Shown piece after piece: positions 1 to 8,795 of a stretch of DNA of 64,000 nt. The DNA lies in contig CP063166.1 of the NCBI GenBank assembly GCA_016806145.1, positions 868,001 to 932,000 on the forward strand, in the 5' to 3' direction. The position numbers and the translations under genes were made by a program. A model generated the notes under the pieces. The model was not told the origin of the DNA. It made no database searches and worked only from the letters and a program-made list of their open reading frames with translations. Source of the DNA: Variovorax paradoxus (GTDB taxonomy: Bacteria; Pseudomonadota; Gammaproteobacteria; Burkholderiales; Burkholderiaceae_C). Every line of letters begins with the position of its first letter. Position 1 is the first letter of the stretch.

Positions 1-546
1 TCGCCCGACGACGCCGACTACCTCTACGACGCCAGCCGCTTCGCCGACTACGCCGGCCGCGCGCTGGCCTGGAAGCGCAGCCAGGTGCGGCAGCTGTTCG
101 CGCAGTGCACGCCGCGCGCCGAGGCCTTCGGTCCCGCCTCGGCCGGTGCCGCGCTGCGCGTGCTCGAGGCCTGGATGGCGCAGAAGGGCAAGGCCGCGGG
201 CGAGGCCGACGAGGCGCCGTGCCGCGAAGCCATCGCCGACGCGGCGGCGCTCGGGCTCGAGGGCTTCGTGCATTTCGCGCACGACGAGCCGCTGGGCTTC
301 GTGCTCGCGCAGGAACTGCAGCCCGGCGTGTTCGCGATGCGCTTCGCCAAGGGGCTCGACAGCCACGCGGGCATCTACCCGCACATGTTCCAGCACTTCT
401 GCCGGCAGTTCGAGGCCCGATTCGGCCGGCCGGTGCGCTGGCTCAACTTCGAGCAGGACATGGGCATCGCGGGCTTCCGGCGCAGCAAGCGTTCGTATGC
501 GCCGGCGGCGATGGTGCAGAAGTTCAGGGCACGGTTATTGCGCTGA
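1..546 (+). CDS. DUF2156-family protein (phosphatidylglycerol lysyltransferase C-terminal-like), 5' end missing
   Basis: The frame is open from the first base, so the start lies outside the window; 181 residues are visible. The visible part begins with an aromatic YLYDASRF segment followed by AGR and KR residues. It ends with a [17 protein letters not shown] run near residues 146-164. This 'N-x-E-x-D-x-G-x-x-x-x-R-x-x-K' signature is typical of DUF2156, the GNAT-like domain found in aminoacyl-phosphatidylglycerol synthases and in stand-alone soluble proteins. No membrane segment is visible in this part. Whether it modifies lipids or has another acyl-transfer role cannot be told. It ends 67 bases before the next gene on the same strand. 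Confidence 0.7.
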   Translation, partial: SPDDADYLYDASRFADYAGRALAWKRSQVRQLFAQCTPRAEAFGPASAGAALRVLEAWMAQKGKAAGEADEAPCREAIADAAALGLEGFVHFAHDEPLGFVLAQELQPGVFAMRFAKGLDSHAGIYPHMFQHFCRQFEARFGRPVRWLNFEQDMGIAGFRRSKRSYAPAAMVQKFRARLLR

Positions 547-613
547 GCCGGCGTGGCGGCGGGTATTCTTCCACCGCCCACCGTACCGACCGCACCCGCC
601 GCGAGGAGCCCGC

Positions 614-1522
614 ATGACCCGGACCACCGATTCCCTTCATCGACGCTGGACGCGCGCCGCGCTGGTCGCTGTCGCCGCCAGCCTCGCAGTCGCGGCCCAC
701 GCGGCCGACTACACCGGCCCGCTGTTCGACACCCACCTGCACTACAACGAAGAGGCCTGGAACGGCAGCAGCGGCCCGTTCCCGCCGGCCGAGGCGCTCG
801 CGCGCATGCAGCGCAACGGCGTGCGTGCCATCGTCGGCAACTCGCGGCCCAACGACGGCACGCGCACGCTCGCGGCGCTGCGCGAGACCCGCGAGGCCGG
901 CGTCACCGTGGTGCCCTTCGTGCGGCTGTACCGCAACCGCGCCGACTACAGCAACTGGTTCCGCGACGAGAGCATCCACGAGATGGTGCTGGCCGAACTC
1001 GAGCGCGGCACCGCGAGCGGGCCCTACCGCGGCATCGGCGAGTTCCATCTCTACGAGAGCGCCAATGCCAACGGCCCGGTGGCCAAGAAGCTGATGGTGC
1101 TGGCCGAGCGCAGGCAGCTCGCGGTGCTGGCACACGTGGACGACGAGGCGGTCGACCTGCTGATGGCGAACACGCCGAGCCAGGGCCGCGACACGCGGCT
1201 GATCTGGGCCCACACCGGCATCGGCGGCACGCCGGTGGCGCGCGTGCGCCAGATGCTCGAGCGCTATCCGAAGCTGATGGGCGAGCTGTCGTATCGCCCG
1301 GGCCTGGTCTGCGAGGGCGGCACGCTGTGCGCGCCGTGGCGCGAGCTGATCCTGGCCTTTCCCGACCGCTTCCTGATCGGCTCCGACACCTGGGTCAACC
1401 AGCGCTGGAGCGCCTACGACGAGCTGATGCGCGGCTACCGCGGCTGGCTCGGCGAGCTGCCGCCCGCGGTGGCGCAGCGCGTGGCGTGGGACAACGCGGC
1501 CGGGCTGTTCGGCGTGCGCTGA
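614..1522 (+). CDS. Exported amidohydrolase-family (TIM-barrel metal-dependent hydrolase) protein
   Basis: The product has 302 residues. The start is the ATG at 614, preceded by a GAGGAG ribosome site at 603-608. The N-terminus is basic (RRW) followed by a hydrophobic A/V-rich stretch ending AAHAAD, which looks like a cleavable signal peptide of about 30 residues, so the protein is probably periplasmic. The mature part opens with FDTHLHYNE, matching the D-x-H-x-H metal motif of amidohydrolases. Further candidate metal ligands are His in LAHVDDEA, His in WAHTGIG and Asp in IGSDTWV. The substrate is unknown. An imperfect CGCCC/GGGCG hairpin at 1545-1558 lies after the stop. Confidence 0.75.
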   Translation: MTRTTDSLHRRWTRAALVAVAASLAVAAHAADYTGPLFDTHLHYNEEAWNGSSGPFPPAEALARMQRNGVRAIVGNSRPNDGTRTLAALRETREAGVTVVPFVRLYRNRADYSNWFRDESIHEMVLAELERGTASGPYRGIGEFHLYESANANGPVAKKLMVLAERRQLAVLAHVDDEAVDLLMANTPSQGRDTRLIWAHTGIGGTPVARVRQMLERYPKLMGELSYRPGLVCEGGTLCAPWRELILAFPDRFLIGSDTWVNQRWSAYDELMRGYRGWLGELPPAVAQRVAWDNAAGLFGVR

Positions 1523-1591
1523 TCCCCAGCCACTGGGCACAAGACGCCCCGAGGGGCGCTGCCTAAGCTGCCATGGACTCTTCCGCAGACC

Positions 1592-3214
1592 ATGGCCACC
1601 ATCGAATCGACCCTCTCCCCCCACGGCGAAGCCTTCCAGGCCAATCGCGCCCACATGCTCGCGTTGCTCGAGCGCGTACGCGGCTGCGAGCAGCGCGCCG
1701 CCGCCACCTCGGAGCGTTCGCGCGAACGCTTCGAGAAGCGCGGCCAGCTGCTGCCGCGCGAGCGGCTGTCGCTGCTGCTCGACCCGGGCACGCCCTTCCT
1801 CGAACTCTGCTCGCTGGCCGGGCTCGGCCTGGACAACCCCGACCTCGACAAGAGCGTGCCCGGCGGCGGCGTGATCGCGGGCATCGGCCAGGTCTCGGGC
1901 CTGCGCGTGATGGTCAATGCCTCCGACTCGGGCATCGACGCCGGCGCGCTGCAGCCCATGGGCATTCCGAAGCAGCTGCGCATCCAGGAGCTCGCGCTCG
2001 AGAACCGGCTGCCCTACGTGCAGCTGGTCGAGAGCGCGGGCGCCAACCTCATGACCTACAAGGTCGAGGAATTCGTGACCGGCGGCAGCCTGTTCCGCAA
2101 CCTCGCGCGGCTGTCGGCCGCCGGCTTGCCGGTGCTGACGGTCACGCACGGTTCCTCGACCGCGGGCGGCGCCTACCAGACCGGCCTGTCGGACTACATC
2201 GTGATGGTGCGCGACCGCTCGCGCGCCTTCCTCGCGGGGCCGCCGCTGCTGAAGGCCGCCACCGGCGAGATCGCGACCGAGGAGGAACTGGGCGGTGCGC
2301 TCATGCACAGCTCGGTGTCGGGGCTCGGCGACTATTTGGCCGAGGACGACCGCGACGCGATCCGCATCGCGCGCGAGATCCTCGCCCACATCGACTGGAA
2401 CCGCGAGCTGCCGGCGCCGCCGCCGCGCCGCTTCAAGCCGCCGCGCTTCGATGCCGAGGAACTGCTGGGCATCATGCCGGCCGACCTCAAGCGGCCGGTC
2501 GACATGAAGCAGGTGATCGCGCGCATCGCCGACGACTCCGAGTTCCTCGAGTTCGGCGCCGGCTACGGCAGCGCCACCGTGGTGGGTCACTTCAAGATCG
2601 AGGGTCTGCCCGTGGGCGTGGTCACCAACAACGGCCCGATCGACAACGCGGGCGCCACCAAGGCCGCCCATTTCATCCAGGCCTGCTGCCAGTCGCGCAC
2701 GCCGATCCTCTACCTGCAGAACACCACCGGCTTCATGGTCGGGCGCGCGCACGAGGAGGGCGGGATGATCAAGCACGGCTCGAAGATGATCCAGGCCGTG
2801 ACCAATGCGACCGTGCCGCAGATCACCATCCATTGCGGCGCTTCGTTCGGCGCCGGCAACTACGGCATGTGCGGGCGCGGCTTCCATCCGCGCTTCTGCT
2901 TCTCGTGGCCCAACGCGCGCACCGCGGTGATGGGCGGCGAGCAGGCGGCGCAGACCATGGTCAACGTGACCGAGGCCGCGATGCGGCGCAAGGGCGGCGA
3001 GGTCGACCGTGCGAAGCTCGCCGAGATGGAGCGCCGCATCGTCGAGCGCTTCGACAGCCAGATGAGCGTGTTCACCACCAGCGCGCACGTGCTCGACGAC
3101 GGCGTGATCGATCCGCGCGACACGCGCGCCGTGCTCGCGAAGCTGCTGGCCGTGTGCCGCGAGGCCGAGCTGCGCGAGCCGCAGCCGATGCAGTTCTCGG
3201 TGGCGCGGCCATGA
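1592..3214 (+). CDS. Acyl-CoA carboxylase, carboxyltransferase (beta) subunit
   Basis: The 540-residue product matches the carboxyl_trans family in length and motifs. An N-terminal helical region (LLERVRGCEQ, RERFEKRGQLLPRERL) leads to an acyl-CoA site with SAGANLMTYKVEEF and GSSTAGGAYQTGLSDY. A C-terminal carboxybiotin half carries NNGPIDNAGATKAAHF, GASFGAGNYGMCGRGF and MGGEQAAQTM. With the biotin-carrying subunit next to it, it should transfer CO2 from carboxybiotin to an acyl-CoA. The pairing with an enoyl-CoA hydratase resembles the methylcrotonyl-CoA (leucine) and geranyl-CoA (citronellol, AtuC/AtuF/AtuE) systems. The gene set here cannot decide between them. The stop overlaps an alternative ATG of the next gene (ATGA at 3211-3214). 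Confidence 0.88.
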   Translation: MATIESTLSPHGEAFQANRAHMLALLERVRGCEQRAAATSERSRERFEKRGQLLPRERLSLLLDPGTPFLELCSLAGLGLDNPDLDKSVPGGGVIAGIGQVSGLRVMVNASDSGIDAGALQPMGIPKQLRIQELALENRLPYVQLVESAGANLMTYKVEEFVTGGSLFRNLARLSAAGLPVLTVTHGSSTAGGAYQTGLSDYIVMVRDRSRAFLAGPPLLKAATGEIATEEELGGALMHSSVSGLGDYLAEDDRDAIRIAREILAHIDWNRELPAPPPRRFKPPRFDAEELLGIMPADLKRPVDMKQVIARIADDSEFLEFGAGYGSATVVGHFKIEGLPVGVVTNNGPIDNAGATKAAHFIQACCQSRTPILYLQNTTGFMVGRAHEEGGMIKHGSKMIQAVTNATVPQITIHCGASFGAGNYGMCGRGFHPRFCFSWPNARTAVMGGEQAAQTMVNVTEAAMRRKGGEVDRAKLAEMERRIVERFDSQMSVFTTSAHVLDDGVIDPRDTRAVLAKLLAVCREAELREPQPMQFSVARP

Positions 3215-3231
3215 GCGAGGGGGAACAGTCC

Positions 3232-5217
3232 ATGACCCAGGCCACGCCCTTCCACAAGATCCTGATCGCCAATCGCGGCGAGATCGCGCTGCGCGTGATG
3301 CGCAGCGCGCGCGCCCTTGGCTATCGCACGGTGGCGGTGTATTCGAGCGCCGATGCCAACGCGCGCCACGTGCGCGAGGCCGACCAGGCCGTGTGCATCG
3401 GCGAGGCGCTGCCCGCGCGGTCCTACCTGCGCATCGAGGCCATCGTCGAGGCCGCGCGTCGCACCGGCGCCGACGCGGTGCACCCGGGCTACGGCTTCCT
3501 GGCCGAGAACGCCGCCTTCGCGCGTGCGTGCGCACAGGCCGGGCTGGTCTTCATCGGCCCCTCGGCCGAGGCCATCGAGGCCATGGGCCACAAGGCCGGT
3601 GCCAAGGCGTTGATGCAGGCCGCGGGCGTGCCCTGCATTCCGGGCTACCAGGGCGAGGACCAGGGCGAGGAGCGGCTCGCGCGGGAGGCCGCGCGCATCG
3701 GCTTCCCGGTGATGATCAAGGCCACGGCCGGCGGCGGCGGGCGCGGCATGCGGCTGGTGCCATCGGCCGACGAATTCGCGCCCCTGCTGCGCAGCGCGCG
3801 CTCGGAGGCGCAGAGCGCCTTCGGCGATCCCGAGGTGATCCTCGAGCGAGCGATCGCGCAGCCGCGGCACATCGAGATCCAGGTCTTCGCCGACCGCCAC
3901 GGCCATGCCATCCACCTGGGCGAGCGCGATTGCTCGGTACAGCGGCGGCACCAGAAGCTGATCGAGGAGGCGCCCTCGCCGGCGGTGGACGGCGCGCTGC
4001 GCGAACGCATGGGCGCGGCCGCGGTGGCGGCCGTAAAGGCGATCCGCTACGAGGGCGCGGGCACGCTCGAGTTCCTGCTCGACGGCGGCGGCAACTTCTA
4101 CTTCATGGAGATGAACACGCGGCTGCAGGTCGAGCATCCGGTGACCGAGGCCGTGACCGGCCTCGACCTGGTGGAACTGCAACTGCGCGTGGCCGCGGGC
4201 GAGCCGCTGCCGCTCGCGCAGCAGGACGTGCGCTTCGAGGGCCATGCGATCGAGGTGCGGCTGTGCGCGGAAGATGCGGCGCAGGGCTTCGTGCCGCAGA
4301 GCGGCACGCTCGCGCTGTGGAAGATGCCGCCGCAACTGCGCGCCGAGCATGCGCTGCATTCGGGCGCCGAGGTGCCGCCGTACTACGACTCGATGATCGC
4401 CAAGCTCGTGGCCCATGGCCGCACGCGCGAGGAGGCGCGGCGCAAGCTGGCCACGGGGCTCGAGGACGCGGTGGCGCTGGGCGTGACCACCAACCAGGCC
4501 TTCCTGCGCGCCTGCCTCGTGCACCCGGTGTTCGCGGCGGGCGGTGCCACCACGGCCTTCATCGGCGAGCACCAGGCGGCGCTGCTGCGGGCCGACGAGG
4601 CCGCGGCCGCACGCGCGGCCGCACTCGCGGCGGTGCTGCTGTACGAGCGCGCCGACGACACGCAGGCGCGGCGGCTGCCGCACAAGCTGCCGATCTCGCT
4701 GCGCTTCGAACTCGCGGGACAGACGCGGCATGCGAGCGTCGCGTTGATCGCGTCGCGCCGGTTCCAGGTCAGGCTCGATGCGCAGGCCTTTGCGATCGAA
4801 CTGATCGAGCACGGCGACGACAGCGTGCGCTTCGCCTGCGATGGCGTGCACGAGAGCGCCGCGTACTGGCGCGACGGCACCTTGCTGTGGCTGCAGTACC
4901 GCGACCGTGCGCTGCGCATCGAGGACACCACGCGCGCGGCTTCCGAACGCCAGGGCGTCGCGGGCGGCGGCGACGGCAAGCTGCGCGCCTCCATGAACGG
5001 CCGCGTGGTCGCGGTGCTGGCCGAGCCCGGCCAGGTCGTGCGCGCGGGGCAGCCGCTGCTCACGCTCGAGGCCATGAAGATGGAGCATGTGCATGCCGCG
5101 CCGGTGAGTGGCCGGCTGGCCGCGCTGCATGTGCGCATCGGCGACCAGGTCGAGGCGCGGCGTGTCGTGGCCGAAATCGAGGTCGATGCCCCCGTTGCCG
5201 AAGGAGCCGCTTCATGA
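3232..5217 (+). CDS. Acyl-CoA carboxylase, biotin carboxylase plus biotin carrier (alpha) subunit
   Basis: The 661-residue product opens with FHKILIANRGEIALR, the biotin carboxylase N-terminal signature. It then shows the ATP-grasp glycine loop KATAGGGGRGM, the catalytic stretch MEMNTRLQVEHPVTE and, near the C-terminus, EAMKMEH with the biotinylated lysine at about residue 616. It therefore carboxylates biotin with ATP and carries it to the carboxyltransferase encoded just upstream. The ATG at 3232 is chosen because GAGGGGG lies 9 bases before it; an in-frame ATG at 3211 overlaps the upstream stop but has no comparable ribosome site. The domain order is that of the MccA/AtuF/PccA type. The substrate is not resolved. 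Confidence 0.88.
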   Translation: MTQATPFHKILIANRGEIALRVMRSARALGYRTVAVYSSADANARHVREADQAVCIGEALPARSYLRIEAIVEAARRTGADAVHPGYGFLAENAAFARACAQAGLVFIGPSAEAIEAMGHKAGAKALMQAAGVPCIPGYQGEDQGEERLAREAARIGFPVMIKATAGGGGRGMRLVPSADEFAPLLRSARSEAQSAFGDPEVILERAIAQPRHIEIQVFADRHGHAIHLGERDCSVQRRHQKLIEEAPSPAVDGALRERMGAAAVAAVKAIRYEGAGTLEFLLDGGGNFYFMEMNTRLQVEHPVTEAVTGLDLVELQLRVAAGEPLPLAQQDVRFEGHAIEVRLCAEDAAQGFVPQSGTLALWKMPPQLRAEHALHSGAEVPPYYDSMIAKLVAHGRTREEARRKLATGLEDAVALGVTTNQAFLRACLVHPVFAAGGATTAFIGEHQAALLRADEAAAARAAALAAVLLYERADDTQARRLPHKLPISLRFELAGQTRHASVALIASRRFQVRLDAQAFAIELIEHGDDSVRFACDGVHESAAYWRDGTLLWLQYRDRALRIEDTTRAASERQGVAGGGDGKLRASMNGRVVAVLAEPGQVVRAGQPLLTLEAMKMEHVHAAPVSGRLAALHVRIGDQVEARRVVAEIEVDAPVAEGAAS

Positions 5218-5990
5218 GCACCGCCGCCGTCCTGCACGAGAAGCGCGACCGTGCCTTCTGGATCACGATCAACCGGCCCGACAAGCGCAACGCGCTCAAC
5301 GCCGAGGTGGTGGCCGGCCTGCGCGAAGGCTGGCGCCTCGCGCATGCCGATCCCGAGGTGCGCGCCATCGTGCTGACCGGCGCGGGCGAGAAGGCCTTCT
5401 GCGCCGGCGGCGACCTGCAGCCCGGCGCGGGCTTCGCGTTCGACCTCGCGCAGCCCACGCTCGACTACGCCGACCTGCTGCGCGAGACGCAGGCCGGCAC
5501 CCTGCCGAGCATCGCGCGCATCAACGGCAGCTGCATGGCCGGCGGCATCGGCCTCCTGTGCATGACCGACCTCGCGGTGGCCGCCGACACGGTGCAGTTC
5601 GGCCTGCCCGAAGTGAAGATCGGCCTGTTCCCGATGCAGGTGCTGAGCCTGCTGCAGCGCATCGTGCCGCGCCGCACCCTGCGCGAGTGGTGCCTGAGCG
5701 GCGAGCCCTTCGGCGCGGCCGAGGCGAAGGAGGCCGGCCTGCTGAACCACGTGGTGCCGGCCGATGCGCTCGATGCGAAGACGCAATGGCTGCTCGAGCG
5801 CCTGACCGACAAGTCGCCGACCGCGATCCGCCGCGGCAAGTACGCGATGCGCGCGCTCGAGGCCATGTCCTTCGACGAGGGCATCGCGTTCACCGAGGGG
5901 CAGATCGCGCTGCTCGCGGGCACGCAGGATGCGAGGGAAGGGCTGGCCTCGTTCAACGAGAAGCGCAGGCCGGTCTGGACCGGGCGCTGA
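5214..5990 (+). CDS. Enoyl-CoA hydratase/isomerase-family protein
   Basis: The 258-residue product belongs to the crotonase fold. Motifs are ITINRPDKRNALN at the N-terminus, the oxyanion-hole segment FCAGGDLQ, the second oxyanion segment NGSCMAGGIGLL, and FGLPEVKIGLFP. The glutamate that normally follows the second glycine-rich motif (GGCEL in classical hydratases) is Gly here, while the second acidic residue (P-E-V) is kept. ATGA overlaps the stop of the biotin subunit gene, with AAGGAG at 5201-5206 as ribosome site, so the three genes form an operon. It probably hydrates the product of the carboxylase (a glutaconyl-CoA type substrate), as LiuC or AtuE do. This is inference. Confidence 0.82.
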   Translation: MSTAAVLHEKRDRAFWITINRPDKRNALNAEVVAGLREGWRLAHADPEVRAIVLTGAGEKAFCAGGDLQPGAGFAFDLAQPTLDYADLLRETQAGTLPSIARINGSCMAGGIGLLCMTDLAVAADTVQFGLPEVKIGLFPMQVLSLLQRIVPRRTLREWCLSGEPFGAAEAKEAGLLNHVVPADALDAKTQWLLERLTDKSPTAIRRGKYAMRALEAMSFDEGIAFTEGQIALLAGTQDAREGLASFNEKRRPVWTGR

Positions 5991-6010
5991 GCGCGGCACG
6001 CCGCGCTCAG
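5987..6010. terminator. Hairpin between convergent genes, carrying both stop codons
   Basis: CTGAGCGCGG at 5987-5996 pairs perfectly with CCGCGCTCAG at 6001-6010 across a four-base loop. The left arm holds the TGA of the hydratase gene and the right arm holds the TCA (stop) of the LysR gene on the other strand. No T-run follows on either side, so it is a candidate bidirectional stop signal or a 3'-end stabiliser. Confidence 0.5.
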
Positions 6011-6900
6011 ACGAAGGGCGCGCTGGCCACCTCGTCCATGAGCCACTGCGTGAACGACTGCAGCGCCGCGCTCGGCGCGCGGTCGGCGGGACGCACGAGG
6101 TAGTAGGCGCTCCCCGGATCGACGGTGTGCGCGAACGGCGCCACCAGCAGTCCGGCATCGAGGTCCTCGCGCACCAGCGCCGTGAAGAACAGCGCGAAGC
6201 CATGGCCGTCGAGCGCGGTGCGGCGCAGCGCGTGGGAGTCGTCGATGCGGGTGGTGTCGAGCGGGCCCGCGTCCACGCCCGCCGCCGTGAACCAGGCGCT
6301 CCAGTGCGCGGCATCGAACTCGTGGAACAGGCGGCGGCCGCGCAGGTCGCGCGGCTTGACCTTGCGCGGCAGCGTGGCCAGGAAGGCCGGGCTGCACACG
6401 GGCGTGAGCGTGCCCGGCACGACCAGCCGGGCCTCGACGCCGGGCCAGCGTCCGTCGCCCCAACCGATGCCGGCATCGACCGGATCGCGCAGGAAATCGG
6501 CGGGCTGGTAGGCATGGTGCAGCTGCAGATGCAGCCGCGGATGCCGCGCCCAGAGCCGCCCGAGGCGCGGCGTGAGCCAGCGTGCCGAGAAATACGGGGC
6601 GACGCTCAGCGCCAGGGTGTCGGGCCGCGCGGCGCGGCGCAGCCGGTCGATTGCCGCCTCGAGGCCCTGGAAGCCCTGGGCGCAGTCGGCGCAGAGCTGC
6701 CGTCCTTCGGCCGTGAGCTCGATGCGGCGGTGCGAGCGCAGCACCAGCGGCATGCCGAGCTCGGCCTCGAGATGGCGCACATGGTGGCTCAGGGCCGACT
6801 GGGTGACGTGCAGCTCCTCGGCCGCGCGCTTGAAACTGCCGTGGCGGGCCACCGACTCGAAGGCGCGCAGCTTCGTGAGCAGGAACAGGGGCAGCGGCAT
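6007..6900 (-). CDS. LysR-family transcriptional regulator (GcvA-like)
   Basis: The 297-residue product has a standard LysR layout. A winged helix-turn-helix spans about residues 8-66 (LRAFESVARHGSFKRAAEELHVTQSALSHHVRHLE), followed by a periplasmic-binding-like effector domain starting near residue 95. The very basic recognition segment and the HAYQPADFLRD style of the effector domain resemble GcvA-type regulators. It is transcribed divergently from the ornithine cyclodeaminase-family gene at 7010, the usual geometry for a LysR protein and its target. It may also control the carboxylase operon it faces. Effector unknown. Confidence 0.85.
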   Translation of the reverse strand: MPLPLFLLTKLRAFESVARHGSFKRAAEELHVTQSALSHHVRHLEAELGMPLVLRSHRRIELTAEGRQLCADCAQGFQGLEAAIDRLRRAARPDTLALSVAPYFSARWLTPRLGRLWARHPRLHLQLHHAYQPADFLRDPVDAGIGWGDGRWPGVEARLVVPGTLTPVCSPAFLATLPRKVKPRDLRGRRLFHEFDAAHWSAWFTAAGVDAGPLDTTRIDDSHALRRTALDGHGFALFFTALVREDLDAGLLVAPFAHTVDPGSAYYLVRPADRAPSAALQSFTQWLMDEVASAPFV

Positions 6901-6926
6901 GCGGGCGATCCTAGGAGTGAGTTTGC

Positions 6927-6942
6927 TTCACGTCAACGCGAA
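6927..6942. promoter_or_regulatory. Possible LysR-type binding site
   Basis: TTC-N10-GAA at 6927-6942 fits the loose T-N11-A dyad of LysR boxes and lies in the 109-bp divergent region. A wider TGCTTC (6924-6929)/GAAGCA (6958-6963) inverted pair encloses the region. Only the position and dyad support this. Confidence 0.3.
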
Positions 6943-7009
6943 ACGAATCAATTGAGCGAAGCAGGGCGGCTTCGCAGAATTCCCCTTCACATCAATGAAG
7001 GAGATTCAC

Positions 7010-7999
7010 ATGAGCAACCAGCCCGCCGCGTTCGAGATCGAGAAGGGTCCGCGCTGCGTCATGACGCTGAGCGAAGCCGAGGTGGCGCGCCTTCTCGATC
7101 CGCGCGAGCTGCTCGATGGGCTCGAGGACGGCTTTCGCGCACTGGCACGCGGCGAAGTGCAGTCGCCGGCGCGGCCCGAGCTCACGGTGCCGGGCCAGGG
7201 CTTCTCGCTCGCGATGCCGGCGTGGCGCCCGGGCATGCAGATGGCGATCAAGGTGGTCAACGTCTTCGACGGCAACCTCGCGCTCGGGCTGCCGAACCAC
7301 CTGGCGATGATCCTGCTGTTCGAGCCCGAGACCGGCATGGCCTCGTGCGTGATGGACGGCACCTTCATCACCGGCATCCGCACGGCCGCTTCGGCGGTGC
7401 TGTCGGCGCGGCTGCTGGCGCGCCCGGACGCGCGCGTCGCGACCATCGTGGGCGCGGGCGTGCAGGCGCGCGAGCACCTGCGGCTGCTGCCGCTGGTGCG
7501 CGACCTCGAGCGCATCCATGTCTGCGCGCTGCACCCCGAGGAGGCGCGGCGGCTCGCGGCGCGGCATCCGCTCGCGCGGGCCGGCGAGGACATCGAGGCG
7601 GCGGTGCGCGGCTCGGACATCGTCTGCCTCGCGAGCCACAGCGCCCAGCCCGTGATCCGGCCCGAGTGGCTCAAGCCCGGCGCCCACGTGAGCTCGGTCG
7701 GCTACCACCCGCCGGCGGGCGAACTGCCGGTGGCGCTCGCGCGCGAGGCGCGCCTGTTCGTGGAGACGCTCGATGCCTTCGAGCCCGTGCCCGTGGGTTG
7801 CGCCGAGCTCGCGGGCTGCGATCGCCGGCGCGCGACCACGCTCGGCGAGGTCGTGCTCGGCACTTCGCCGGGCCGGCGCGATGCGCGCGAGATCACGGTC
7901 TACAAGGCCATGGGGATCGCGATGGAGGACATGGTGGCGGCCAACCTGGCCCATGCGGCCGCGCTGCGTGAGGGCGGCGGTGAGGCGATGGCGTGGTGA
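7010..7999 (+). CDS. Ornithine cyclodeaminase / mu-crystallin family oxidoreductase
   Basis: The 329-residue product shows family features: MAIKVVNVFDGN with the conserved lysine, ITGIRTAASAVL with the substrate-binding arginine, and the NAD(P)-binding glycine motif VGAGVQAREHL, followed by SDIVCLASHS and GAHVSSVGYHPP. Members deaminate or reduce amino or imino acids such as ornithine, alanine or ketimines; the substrate here cannot be assigned. The ATG at 7010 is preferred over 6995 because AAGGAG at 6998-7003 lies six bases upstream. The divergent LysR gene is the likely regulator. Confidence 0.82.
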   Translation: MSNQPAAFEIEKGPRCVMTLSEAEVARLLDPRELLDGLEDGFRALARGEVQSPARPELTVPGQGFSLAMPAWRPGMQMAIKVVNVFDGNLALGLPNHLAMILLFEPETGMASCVMDGTFITGIRTAASAVLSARLLARPDARVATIVGAGVQAREHLRLLPLVRDLERIHVCALHPEEARRLAARHPLARAGEDIEAAVRGSDIVCLASHSAQPVIRPEWLKPGAHVSSVGYHPPAGELPVALAREARLFVETLDAFEPVPVGCAELAGCDRRRATTLGEVVLGTSPGRRDAREITVYKAMGIAMEDMVAANLAHAAALREGGGEAMAW

Positions 8000-8051
8000 G
8001 CCACGTCATCCAGCGAGGCTCTGTAAAGTCGCGGGCAGTCTTCGCAACGCC

Positions 8052-8780
8052 ATGAGCCCTTCTTCCTTGAACTCCATCGATTTCGACCTCACCCGCTTCG
8101 ACGCCGCCATCGTCGACCTCGACGGCACCACCATCGACACGCTCGGCGATTTCGCCGTGGCCCTGAACCGCATGCTCGAGGACCTCGGCCTCGCCACGCT
8201 GCCGCGCGAGCGCATCGAGCGGATGATCGGCAAGGGTTCGGAGCACCTGATCCTGTCGGCGCTGCAGCACGTGGCCGCGGCGGACGGTGCCGACACACCC
8301 GGCGCCCTGGCCAGCGCGCAGGCGCGGTTCGACCGCGGCTGGGAGCGCTACCAGCACCACTACCTCGCGATCAACGGCCAGCATGCGGCGGTGTATCCGG
8401 GCGTGGTCGAGGGACTGCAGGCGCTGCGCGACCGGGGGCTGAAGCTGGCCTGCCTCACGAACAAGCCGACCGCCTTCGCGAAGCCGCTGCTGGCCCAGAA
8501 GGGGCTCGATGGCTTCTTCGAACGCGTGTTCGGCGGCGATGCCTTCGAGCGCAAGAAGCCCGATCCGCTGCCGCTTTTGAAGACCTGCGAGGCGCTGGGC
8601 ACGCAGCCCGCGCGCACGCTGATGATCGGCGACTCGAGCAACGATGCGCGCGCCGCGCGCGCGGCCGGCTGTCCGGTGGTGCTGGTCACCTACGGCTACA
8701 ACCACGGCGAGCCGGTGCGCGCGGTCGATGCCGACGGCTTCGTCGATTCGCTGGCCGAACTGGCGGCGCCGCGCGACTGA
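8052..8780 (+). CDS. gph: HAD-family phosphatase, probable phosphoglycolate phosphatase
   Basis: The 242-residue product carries the HAD motifs in order: motif I DLDGTTIDT (nucleophilic Asp) near residue 22, motif II CLTNKP, the lysine of motif III in FERKKPDP, and motif IV MIGDSSNDARAA. This set and length match phosphoglycolate phosphatase, which removes phosphoglycolate formed during DNA repair or oxygenation. In beta- and gammaproteobacteria gph often lies just upstream of trpE, as here, separated only by the convergent gene at 8796. Other small phosphomonoester substrates remain possible. Confidence 0.85.
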   Translation: MSPSSLNSIDFDLTRFDAAIVDLDGTTIDTLGDFAVALNRMLEDLGLATLPRERIERMIGKGSEHLILSALQHVAAADGADTPGALASAQARFDRGWERYQHHYLAINGQHAAVYPGVVEGLQALRDRGLKLACLTNKPTAFAKPLLAQKGLDGFFERVFGGDAFERKKPDPLPLLKTCEALGTQPARTLMIGDSSNDARAARAAGCPVVLVTYGYNHGEPVRAVDADGFVDSLAELAAPRD

Positions 8781-8795
8781 GGCGCTGGCCGCCGC

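Noticed and set aside
524..3535. Long open frame on the minus strand
   Set aside because: It overlaps the amidohydrolase, carboxyltransferase and part of the biotin subunit, has an Arg/Ala/His-rich composition and no motifs; it is a GC-driven shadow.
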